6,602 bases of DNA from Candidatus Methylomirabilota bacterium. Its GTDB lineage: Bacteria; Methylomirabilota; Methylomirabilia; Methylomirabilales; 2-02-FULL-66-22. The position numbers and the translations under genes were made by a program. The stretch lies in the NCBI GenBank assembly GCA_016208645.1, contig JACQXP010000573.1, forward strand, positions 1-6,602, written 5' to 3'. Position 1 is the stretch's first letter. Each line of letters opens with the position of its first letter. This document shows positions 1 to 6,602 of the stretch, one piece after another. A model generated the notes under the pieces. It did not search any database. It saw only the letters and a list, made by a program, of their open reading frames with translations, and was not told the origin of the DNA.

Positions 1-92
1 CCCACCAGGAGCAGCAGGACCACCCCGACCAGCGGCAGGAAGGTGATGAGCGACAGGATCGGAAATCCGAGGACGTTGCCCTGCTCGGTCAT
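1..92 (-). CDS. nuoM: NADH-quinone oxidoreductase subunit M, 5' end only (partial)
   Basis: First 30 codons of an antiporter-like membrane subunit of complex I; the rest lies beyond the left edge of the window. The visible peptide begins MTEQGNVLGFPILSLITFLP and continues with a hydrophobic run rich in Leu and Val. This is the typical first transmembrane helix of NuoM (the family often starts with FPILSL..FLPL). The ATG at 92-90 is preceded by a full AAGGAG ribosome binding site, 7 bases upstream. It follows nuoL by 33 bp in the same direction, which is the standard L-M order. NuoM is one of three proton-pumping antiporter-like subunits of the membrane arm. Identification rests on a short N-terminus plus gene order, and the latter is strong. 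Confidence 0.88.
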   Translation of the reverse strand, partial: MTEQGNVLGFPILSLITFLPLVGVVLLLLV

Positions 93-99
93 ACGCCCG

Positions 100-105
100 C
101 TCCTT
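100..105 (-). promoter_or_regulatory. Ribosome binding site of nuoM
   Basis: AAGGAG on the minus strand, 7 bases before the nuoM ATG. It is the best Shine-Dalgarno match in the window and fixes the nuoM start. Confidence 0.85.
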
Positions 106-125
106 GCATGCTCACACGAGGTCGG

Positions 126-2129
<2,004 letters not shown>

Positions 2130-2135
2130 GGGCTA

Positions 2136-2140
2136 TCCTT
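2136..2140 (-). promoter_or_regulatory. Ribosome binding site of nuoL
   Basis: AAGGA on the minus strand, six bases before the nuoL ATG. It supports the 2129 start, whose product begins MLKLVWLVPILPL, a normal NuoL N-terminus. Confidence 0.8.
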
Positions 2141-2203
2141 GGTCATCAGCTATGAATTCCCATTTTCTCGGCCGTCGATTCTGTTCGACCGAGCCAATGA
2201 AAA

Positions 2204-2281
2204 ACGGACAACTGACAACCGACAACTGGCCATTTCCGTTCACACTCGGTCTTGACCGGTTGTCCGTTGTCGGTTTTCCAT
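2204..2281. repeat. Heptamer-built inverted repeat (ACNGACA family) in the nuoK-nuoL spacer
   Basis: On the plus strand the left arm reads ACGGACA, ACTGACA, ACCGACA, ACTGGCC in consecutive 7-bp steps (2204-2231). The right arm (2254-2281) reads, in reverse complement, ATGGAAA, ACCGACA, ACGGACA, ACCGGTC. The inner 19 bases of the arms (2211-2229 and 2256-2274) match in inverted orientation at 16 of 19 positions, with a 26-base loop, so the transcript could fold back here. The 177-bp spacer holds no credible gene. Similar strings produce spurious short hypothetical proteins in many genomes; that is my recollection and is not checked. The function is unknown. Confidence 0.8.
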
Positions 2282-2291
2282 TTGAAATTCC

Positions 2292-2306
2292 CCCGCCTCT
2301 GGCGGG
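2292..2306. repeat. Short GC hairpin directly after nuoK
   Basis: CCCGCC, TCT, GGCGGG forms a perfect 6-bp stem with a 3-base loop, abutting the nuoK stop codon. On the transcribed strand it is followed by GGGAATTTC and not by a run of T, so it is not a convincing intrinsic terminator. It might protect a 3' end or cause a pause. Confidence 0.5.
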
Positions 2307-2615
2307 CTACCACTTCATCAAGTTTATTTCGTCCACGTTCACGGTCTTGAAGTTGCGGTACAGGCCCAGGACGATGGCCAGGCCCACGGCCGCCTCGGCC
2401 GCTGCCACCGCGATGACGAAGATGGCAAAGACCTGCCCCTGGAGCATCGTCTGGGGCAGGTACCGGGCGAAGGCGATGAAGTTGAGGTTCACGGCGTTCA
2501 ACATGAGCTCGATGGACATGAGGATGGCGATGGCGTTCCGCCGGGTCAGCGCCCCGAACACCCCCAGGCTGAAGATGATCCCCCCCAGGATCAGATAATG
2601 GCTCAGTGGAATCAT
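2307..2615 (-). CDS. nuoK: NADH-quinone oxidoreductase subunit K
   Basis: A 102-residue protein with three membrane helices, the usual size of NuoK (the MrpC-like subunit of complex I). It sits between NuoJ and NuoN in the membrane arm. The two conserved buried glutamates of the proton path are present: Glu36 in SIELMLNAVNLNF and Glu74 in AAAEAAVGLAI (E. coli Glu36 and Glu72). The C-terminus, INLMKW, is typical of the family. The ATG at 2615 gives a normal N-terminus (MIPLSHYLILGG). No strong Shine-Dalgarno is present: upstream lies only the purine-rich GAGAGCG of a heptamer repeat array, whose last unit contains the start codon. It follows nuoJ by 46 bp. Confidence 0.97.
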   Translation of the reverse strand: MIPLSHYLILGGIIFSLGVFGALTRRNAIAILMSIELMLNAVNLNFIAFARYLPQTMLQGQVFAIFVIAVAAAEAAVGLAIVLGLYRNFKTVNVDEINLMKW

Positions 2616-2661
2616 CGCTCTCGGCTCTCGCCTCTCCGGTCTCGGCTCATGGCTCTCGGCT
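2613..2661 (-). repeat. Seven tandem heptamers (AGCCGAG family) filling the nuoJ-nuoK spacer
   Basis: Read on the minus strand from just after the nuoJ stop codon, the sequence is AGCCGAG, AGCCATG, AGCCGAG, ACCGGAG, AGGCGAG, AGCCGAG, AGCGATG. These are seven consecutive 7-bp units with no gaps. Three copies equal the consensus AGCCGAG. The last unit, AGCGATG, carries the ATG of nuoK. The whole 46-bp spacer is repeat, and its GAG strings are the only Shine-Dalgarno-like sequence ahead of nuoK. Confidence 0.85.
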
Positions 2662-3153
2662 CTATTCCTTGCGGGCCAGGACGATCGCCCCCACCATCGC
2701 CGCCAGCAGCAGGACGGACACCGCCTCGAAGGGCAGCGCGTACGTGGTCAAGAGGGCCCGCCCGAGAAACGGCGCGGTTTCCGGCAGGCGCGGCGGCCCT
2801 GACATGGCGGGAATCCCGGACGTGGAGGCGTAGATCAGGCCCACCAGCAGGCCGATCGCCGCGATGGCGCTCAGGATGACCTGGTCGTTCACCACCCGTG
2901 CTGTCGTGACACCGATCCGGCTGGTCAGCATGATGGCGAAGAGCAGCAGGATCGTGATCCCGCCGACGTAGATGAGGACCTGGACCGCCGCCAGGAATTC
3001 CGCATCCAGCAGGACGTACAGGGCGGCCATCCCGCAGAAGCCGAAGATCAGCGCCACGGCCGACCGGACGATGTTCTTCCCCAGGACCACCACGGCCGCC
3101 GCCCATAGCGTGAAGGCGGCCAGGAAATAGAAGATGCCGAGCTTGAGCGTCAT
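2662..3153 (-). CDS. nuoJ: NADH-quinone oxidoreductase subunit J
   Basis: A 163-residue protein with about five membrane helices. NuoJ lies between NuoH and NuoK and helps couple quinone chemistry to the pumps. Family signatures: NIVRSAVALIF at residues 27-37, LDAEFLAAVQVLIYVGG at 49-65 leading into the third helix with its conserved Tyr62 and Gly64-Gly65, and the C-terminal ALPFEAVSVLLLAAMVGAIV before the final LARKE. I chose the ATG at 3153 because GAGG lies five bases upstream and the product starts MTLKLGIFYFLAAFTL, as in relatives. An upstream GTG at 3168 would add five residues and has no better support. Helix 3 is almost duplicated at the end of nuoH (see findings). nuoJ follows nuoH by only 30 bp, with no nuoI between them. 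Confidence 0.96.
   Translation of the reverse strand: MTLKLGIFYFLAAFTLWAAAVVVLGKNIVRSAVALIFGFCGMAALYVLLDAEFLAAVQVLIYVGGITILLLFAIMLTSRIGVTTARVVNDQVILSAIAAIGLLVGLIYASTSGIPAMSGPPRLPETAPFLGRALLTTYALPFEAVSVLLLAAMVGAIVLARKE
2933..2979 (-). repeat. Direct repeat copy 1 (inside nuoJ, helix 3)
   Basis: These 47 bases encode NuoJ residues 59-74 (VLIYVGGITILLLFAI). They match 3239-3285 in nuoH without gaps at 41 of 47 positions, in the same orientation and reading frame. This is the conserved third helix of NuoJ, so I take this copy as the original. Confidence 0.8.
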
Positions 3154-3158
3154 CGCCG

Positions 3159-3162
3159 CCTC
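3159..3162 (-). promoter_or_regulatory. Ribosome binding site of nuoJ
   Basis: GAGG on the minus strand, five bases before the ATG at 3153. It decides in favour of this start over the GTG at 3168. Confidence 0.6.
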
Positions 3163-3183
3163 ATCCACCCCGCCTGCGGCTGC

Positions 3184-4371
3184 CTACGTTCTCTCCCCGA
3201 CCCGCACCGTCCTGGCCGCGGGCCGAGCCGCCAGCAGGATGGCGACGAGGAGCAGGATCGCGATCCCGCCCACGTAGAGGAGGGCGTGTTTCCCCAGGAT
3301 CAGAACCAGTCCCGTGACGATCAGGTTGGCAAAGGCGATGGGCAGGAGCACCTTCCAGGCAAACCCCATGAGCTGGTCCACGCGCAGCCGGGCCAGGGTC
3401 CACCGCAGCCACATCATGACGAAGATCAGGAAGTAGCACTTCACCTGGAACCACACCAGGCCGAAGAGGCCGTGGGCCACATCCCGGGGGAGGCCCGGCA
3501 GCGGGATCCAGGGGCCGTGCCAGCCGCCCAGGAACAGGGTGGTGGCGATCGCCGACACCACGAACATGTTGGCGTACTCGGCCAGGAAGAACATGGCAAA
3601 GCGCATCCCGCTGTACTCGACGTGGAACCCGGCGACCAGTTCCGACTCCGCCTCCGGGATGTCGAAGGGCAGGCGGTTGCACTCCGCCAGGGCGCAGGTG
3701 AAGTACGTGAGGAAGGCGACGATCTGGGGGAAGACGAACCACCCCGGCAGGACGCCGAACCAGCGGCCGGACTGCGCCTCCACCAGCTTCCCCATGCTCA
3801 TGGTCCCGGCGATCATCACCGGGCCCAGCAGGGAGAGGACCAGGGGCACCTCGTAGCTCACCGCCTGGGCCGCAGACCGCAAGGCGCCCAGGGTCGCGTA
3901 CTTGTTGTTGGAGGACCAGCCCGCCATGATGATCCCCACCACCACCAGCGACGAGATGGAGACCATGTACAGGATGCCGATGTTGAGGTCCCGGACGATG
4001 AGGCCCGGCGCCCAGGGGATGGTGACGTAGGCGGCCACGGTGGCTCCGAACACGACCATGGGGGCCAGGACGAAGACCACCTTGTCGGCGCCCGTGGGGA
4101 TGAGATCCTCCTTGAGGAGCAGCTTGATGCCGTCCGCGATGCTCTGGGCCCAGCCGTGCCAGCCGCCCACCCGCATGGGGCCGTACCGCACCTGGATGTG
4201 GGCGCTGATCTTGCGCTCCCACCAGATCATGAACATGGCGGCCACGGAGATGTAGGCCAGCACGACGCTGACCACGATGACCATCACGATCAGCGTGGGG
4301 ACGATCCAGGGAATGCCCCAGGCCGCCAGCGCCGCGTAGAAGCGCTCGACCAGACTGGCAAAGGTCATCAT
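3184..4371 (-). CDS. nuoH: NADH-quinone oxidoreductase subunit H with a NuoJ-like C-terminal extra helix
   Basis: A 395-residue membrane subunit that, with NuoB and NuoD, forms the quinone chamber of complex I. Signatures include WERKISAHIQVRYGP (50-64), QSIADGIKLLLKED (76-89), SSNNKYATLGALRSAAQAVS (153-172), AECNRLPFDIPEAESELVAG (229-248), and VEYSGMRFAMFFLAEYANM (251-269) with the acidic quinone-loop residues. The normal family end is near residue 360 (WKVLLPIAFANLIVTGLVLIL). Most NuoH proteins of this type are about 330-350 residues long. Here another 35 residues follow, with a hydrophobic helix, ALLYVGGIAILLLVAI (363-378), then an Arg/Ala-rich tail. That helix closely copies NuoJ helix 3. 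Two ATGs in tandem (4371 and 4368) could start translation. GAG lies better spaced for the second, and no strong Shine-Dalgarno is seen. No nuoI follows. Confidence 0.97.
   Translation of the reverse strand: MMTFASLVERFYAALAAWGIPWIVPTLIVMVIVVSVVLAYISVAAMFMIWWERKISAHIQVRYGPMRVGGWHGWAQSIADGIKLLLKEDLIPTGADKVVFVLAPMVVFGATVAAYVTIPWAPGLIVRDLNIGILYMVSISSLVVVGIIMAGWSSNNKYATLGALRSAAQAVSYEVPLVLSLLGPVMIAGTMSMGKLVEAQSGRWFGVLPGWFVFPQIVAFLTYFTCALAECNRLPFDIPEAESELVAGFHVEYSGMRFAMFFLAEYANMFVVSAIATTLFLGGWHGPWIPLPGLPRDVAHGLFGLVWFQVKCYFLIFVMMWLRWTLARLRVDQLMGFAWKVLLPIAFANLIVTGLVLILGKHALLYVGGIAILLLVAILLAARPAARTVRVGERT
3239..3285 (-). repeat. Direct repeat copy 2 (3' end of nuoH)
   Basis: Encodes NuoH residues 363-378. 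It is identical to nuoJ 2933-2979 at 41 of 47 bases and 12 of 16 residues, and similarity continues weakly downstream (shared L, R, T, R, V pattern, 17 of 29 residues overall). Upstream of the repeat the identity falls to background. It lies beyond the normal C-terminus of NuoH. Confidence 0.8.
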
Positions 4372-4514
4372 CGCTCGTTACACCGCTCCAGGATCGTCGG
4401 AGAAACTATGAGCTTTAGTAACCAGAGGTGGTCGGCACAGGCACGAAGCCCCCAGGGGGCGCCCCGAAGGCAGCCGGCCGTGCGGTGGGCGGCGGGTCCG
4501 GTCGCCGTGGTTCG

Positions 4515-4530
4515 CGCGAGCGAACTCGCG
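4515..4530. repeat. Hairpin in the nuoD-nuoH spacer with TTCG loop on the transcribed strand
   Basis: CGCGAG, CGAA, CTCGCG on the plus strand is a perfect 6-bp stem. On the nuo transcript the loop is UUCG, closed by a G-C pair. Part of the structured spacer; no function assigned. Confidence 0.5.
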
Positions 4531-4574
4531 GCGCGGAGGAGGCCAAAGGCCGACGACCCGGAGCAAGACCGCCC

Positions 4575-4597
4575 CACCCCGCGTCCAACGCGGGGTG
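4575..4597. repeat. Perfect 9-bp hairpin in the nuoD-nuoH spacer
   Basis: CACCCCGCG, TCCAA, CGCGGGGTG is a perfect 9-bp stem with a 5-base loop, about 90 bases after the nuoD stop codon on the transcribed strand. There is no T-run after it, so it is not a classical terminator. It could stabilise the upstream message or cause partial read-through between nuoD and nuoH. Confidence 0.6.
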
Positions 4598-4683
4598 CCG
4601 TCGCGGCCCGGCGTCCCGAGGGGTGGTCCTGGGGGCTCCCCTGTGCGCCACGAACTCCCAATTCAAGACCACACGCTCCGGCC

Positions 4684-5829
4684 TCACCGATCCACCTCGC
4701 CCAGGACGATATCCACGCTCCCCAGCACCGCCACGCAATCCGCCACCAGGCACCCCTTGAGCATCTCCGGCAGCGCGCTCAGGTTGACGTAGGCCGGGGA
4801 CCGCACCTTGTACCGGTACGGCTTGGGCGAACCGTCGCTCACGATGTAGAAGCCGATCTCCCCCCGGGGGCTCTCCGCCCGGGAGTAGATCTGGCCCGCG
4901 GGCGGCTTGATGGTCTTGGGCATCTTGGCCATGACCTCGCCCGGCGGGAGTTGGGCCAGCGCCTGCTCCACGATCTTGACGCTCTCCTCCATCTCCTTGC
5001 GCCGGACCAGGTAGCGGGCCCAGACGTCGCAGGTGTCGAAGACCGGGATGTCGAACTCGAAGCGGTCGTAAATCGAATAGGGGTCGTTCCGGCGCAGGTC
5101 CCACTTGATGCCGCAAGCCCGGAGCATCGGCCCGCTGAGCCCGTACTCCACCGCCACCTGCGGGGGGCTGATCCCGACGCCCTGCACCCGCTTCTGGAAG
5201 AGGATGTTGTCGGTCATGATGGCGTCGTACTCGGGCAGGCGCGGCTTGAACCACGCGAGGAAGGTCTGGCAGTCGGTCAGGAACGTGTCCGGGAAGTCCA
5301 TGGGCATCCCGCCGATGCGGTAGAAGGCGTAGTTCAGCCGCTGCCCCGTCACCGACTCGAACAGGTCCAGGATCATCTCCCGCTCGCGGAAGCAGTACAT
5401 GAAGATGGTGAAGTTCCCCAGGTCCAGGCCGAAAGTCCCCAGCCAGATCAGGTGGCTGGCGATGCGCTGGAGTTCCGCCAGGATGACCCGCATGTACTCC
5501 GCCCGCTCCGGGATCTTCTGGCCCATGAGCCGCTCGACCGCCAGCACGTAGCCGAAATTCATGCTCATGGAGGCCAGATAGTCCAGGCGATCGGTGTAGG
5601 GGATGATCTGGATGTAGTTCCGGTTCTCGCCGATCTTCTCGTGGCACCGGTGGAGGTACCCGACGTACGGGATGCAGTCCATGATATACTCGCCGTCCAG
5701 CTTCAGCATGAGGCGGAGCACCCCGTGAGTGGATGGGTGCTGCGGCCCCATGTTGACGTACATCTCCTCCATGGTCTCGCCGGTCCGCTCCATCACGACC
5801 GTCGTGCCGATGGGTATGGGCCTTTCCAT
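4684..5829 (-). CDS. nuoD: NADH-quinone oxidoreductase subunit D (49-kDa, quinone-site subunit)
   Basis: A 381-residue peripheral-arm subunit that lines the quinone-binding pocket with NuoH. It is a relative of [NiFe]-hydrogenase large subunits. Signatures: NMGPQHPSTHGVLRL near residue 26, with His31 and His35, then Tyr84 in YTDRLDYL (T. thermophilus Nqo4 His38 and Tyr87, the quinone head-group ligands). They continue with YLHRCHEKIGENRNYIQ, ELQRIASHLIWLG, FREREMILDLFESVTGQ, YRIGGMPMDFPD and the C-terminal GSVDIVLGEVDR. All mark a complete, normal NuoD. I prefer the ATG at 5829 (MERPIPIG), with TAGG nine bases upstream. A TTG at 5880 would add 17 atypical residues, and the ATG at 5793 lacks a ribosome binding site. 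The start is therefore moderately certain. It is separate from nuoC, unlike the E. coli CD fusion. Confidence 0.97.
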   Translation of the reverse strand: MERPIPIGTTVVMERTGETMEEMYVNMGPQHPSTHGVLRLMLKLDGEYIMDCIPYVGYLHRCHEKIGENRNYIQIIPYTDRLDYLASMSMNFGYVLAVERLMGQKIPERAEYMRVILAELQRIASHLIWLGTFGLDLGNFTIFMYCFREREMILDLFESVTGQRLNYAFYRIGGMPMDFPDTFLTDCQTFLAWFKPRLPEYDAIMTDNILFQKRVQGVGISPPQVAVEYGLSGPMLRACGIKWDLRRNDPYSIYDRFEFDIPVFDTCDVWARYLVRRKEMEESVKIVEQALAQLPPGEVMAKMPKTIKPPAGQIYSRAESPRGEIGFYIVSDGSPKPYRYKVRSPAYVNLSALPEMLKGCLVADCVAVLGSVDIVLGEVDR

Positions 5830-5882
5830 CTTACGCAACCTAGCCCGGCAGAGCCGGAACCAAACGGGACAAACCCTCAAGC

Positions 5883-5994
5883 AATATCGAATGTCGAATA
5901 GCGAATGATGAACTTCGAACGGTTACTGTTCCCAGGGGCGCGTCTGCTCGACGTTCGTCATTCGATATTCCTTGTTCGATATTCGACATTCCGC
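5883..5994. repeat. Heptamer-built inverted repeat (AATNTCG family) in the nuoC-nuoD spacer
   Basis: Left arm on the plus strand, in 7-bp steps from 5883: AATATCG, AATGTCG, AATAGCG, AATGATG, AACTTCG. Right arm from 5953: GTTCGTC, ATTCGAT, ATTCCTT, GTTCGAT, ATTCGAC, ATTCCGC, the reverse-complement motif with the same 7-bp period. Bases 5896-5920 pair with 5946-5970 at 21 of 25 positions around a 25-base loop. It occupies half of the 221-bp spacer (5830-6050), which otherwise shows no gene. Its lower GC content stands out from the flanking genes. Confidence 0.85.
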
Positions 5995-6050
5995 ACTGCG
6001 CGTCGAGCGTTGGACGGATCCAAGAAGGCCCGCAAACGCTCATCTCTCTG

Positions 6051-6602
6051 CTACGCCGCCGCCGGCTTTGCCGGCGTCGGGGGCTGGAGGGACTTGGCCT
6101 CCTTCGGCGTGGCCTTCTCCCCCTCGGCCTTGGCGACCTTTTCCTCCATGCCGTAGTCCGTATAGGGCACCAGGCGCTCGTCGGTGTAATCCTTGCGCAG
6201 GGGGTAGCCCACCCAGTCCTCCGGCAGCAGGATGCGCCGCAGATCCGGGTGCCCGTCGAAGCGGACCCCGAACAGATCGTAGCACTCGCGCTCGTGCCAG
6301 TTGGCCCCGCGCCAGATGTCGGTCACGGTCCGGACCACGGGATTGTCGCGGTCCACCGGCACGCGGAGGTGCGCCTTGTTGGGATGCTGGAGCGAGGACA
6401 GGTCATAGACCACCTCGAGGTGGGTCATCCAATCGGCCCCGCTGATGCAGTTCAGGTACTCGAAGCCGATGTTTCGCAGGAGGCGGCAGACGTCCCAGCT
6501 CTGCTCCGGCGCGACCGTGAGCCGGACCTCGACGCCCTTCACCTCGCTCTGGGTGATGGCGTCGCCGAACTTCTGTCTGAGTTGGTCCAGGATCTCTTCG
6601 GG
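6051..6602 (-). CDS. nuoC: NADH-quinone oxidoreductase subunit C (30-kDa), 5' end cut by window
   Basis: 184 in-frame codons including the stop; the frame is open to the right edge. A GTG at 6542 is unlikely to be the start because the 20 codons before it read PEEILDQLRQKFGDAITQSE, typical of a NuoC N-terminus, so the true start is just outside. The subunit belongs to the peripheral arm and packs against NuoD. The family signature HERECYDLFGVRFDGHPDL followed by RRILLPEDWVGYPLRKDY is intact. After the core there is a Lys/Ala/Pro-rich tail of about 35 residues (from EEKVAKAEGEK to PAKPAAA), which is low-complexity and probably disordered. nuoD follows downstream after 221 bp. Confidence 0.96.
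   Translation of the reverse strand, partial: PEEILDQLRQKFGDAITQSEVKGVEVRLTVAPEQSWDVCRLLRNIGFEYLNCISGADWMTHLEVVYDLSSLQHPNKAHLRVPVDRDNPVVRTVTDIWRGANWHERECYDLFGVRFDGHPDLRRILLPEDWVGYPLRKDYTDERLVPYTDYGMEEKVAKAEGEKATPKEAKSLQPPTPAKPAAA

Larger units (their letters stand above)
4372..4683. other. 312-bp GC-rich hairpin-rich spacer between nuoD and nuoH; no supported gene
   Basis: This is the place where nuoE, nuoF and nuoG stand in the canonical order, but no flavin, NADH or Fe-S motif is found in any frame. It contains several self-complementary stretches: 4448-4460 and 4456-4465 (G/C runs), 4515-4530, GGCC-AAA-GGCC at 4541-4551, and 4575-4597. A less GC-rich patch lies at about 4401-4425, near nuoH. 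A 97-codon open frame (minus strand, TTG at 4661) ends in an ATGA overlap with the nuoH start. However, its product is Arg/Ala/Gly-rich with no recognisable domain, and the frame is open in several directions because of base composition. It may be a dispersed repeat element or the scar of a rearrangement. Confidence 0.6.

Noticed and set aside
2292..2306. Intrinsic terminator after nuoK
   Set aside because: The hairpin is short and no T-run follows on the transcribed strand; nuoL and nuoM continue in the same direction.
4368..4661. A 97-codon minus-strand frame in the nuoD-nuoH spacer whose stop overlaps the nuoH start (ATGA)
   Set aside because: The overlap is suggestive of translational coupling, but it needs a TTG start, has no good ribosome binding site, and its Arg/Ala/Gly-rich product shows no family. 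The two overlapping frames in the same stretch look equally coding-like.
3286..5901. An 871-codon open frame on the plus strand across nuoH, the spacer and nuoD
   Set aside because: It spans two unmistakable antisense genes and a non-coding spacer with a charged, low-complexity product; a composition artefact.
5883..5994. CRISPR array or insertion-sequence ends
   Set aside because: The units are 7 bp, contiguous and degenerate, with no spacers of CRISPR size, no transposase and no target-site duplication seen.
5840..6043. A 67-codon minus-strand frame between nuoC and nuoD
   Set aside because: Much of its product is a translation of the heptamer repeat (Ser-Asn-Ile-Glu and Ile-Arg-His-Ser type strings), a common source of false genes.
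6051..6160. Lys/Ala/Pro-rich tail of NuoC as a fused extra domain
   Set aside because: It is short and low-complexity with no domain features; variable tails are common in NuoC.

Overview
The window is a piece of a bacterial respiratory complex I (proton-pumping NADH:quinone oxidoreductase, nuo) gene cluster. Every supported gene lies on the minus strand, so transcription runs from high to low coordinates: nuoC (5' end cut by the window edge), nuoD, nuoH, nuoJ, nuoK, nuoL and the first 30 codons of nuoM. The DNA is GC-rich, and separate nuoC and nuoD genes exclude an enterobacterial-type nuoCD fusion. Gene content and repeats suggest an uncultured-type GC-rich bacterium. I cannot name the phylum from this window.

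Layout by coordinate: nuoM start 1-92; nuoL 126-2129; spacer with a heptamer-based foldback repeat 2130-2306; nuoK 2307-2615; a 46-bp spacer built entirely of 7-bp repeats 2616-2661; nuoJ 2662-3153; nuoH 3184-4371; a 312-bp GC-rich, hairpin-rich, apparently non-coding spacer 4372-4683; nuoD 4684-5829; spacer with a second heptamer foldback 5830-6050; nuoC 6051-6602 (partial).

How the genes work together: NuoC and NuoD are peripheral-arm subunits that, with NuoB and NuoI, form the link to the quinone site. NuoH forms the quinone chamber in the membrane. NuoJ and NuoK connect it to the antiporter-like pump subunits NuoL, NuoM and NuoN. The subunits seen carry the expected key residues, so the membrane arm looks functional. 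In the canonical nuoA-N order, nuoE, nuoF and nuoG would lie between nuoD and nuoH, and nuoI between nuoH and nuoJ. None of these four genes is present here.

The two most interesting observations are these. (1) NuoH has a C-terminal extra hydrophobic helix that is nearly a copy of the third membrane helix of NuoJ (41 of 47 nucleotides identical, in frame, 306 bp apart), exactly at the junction where nuoI is missing. (2) Three of the operon's spacers are built from degenerate 7-bp repeats of three unrelated sequence families, two of them folded back as inverted repeats. The third contributes the start codon of nuoK.
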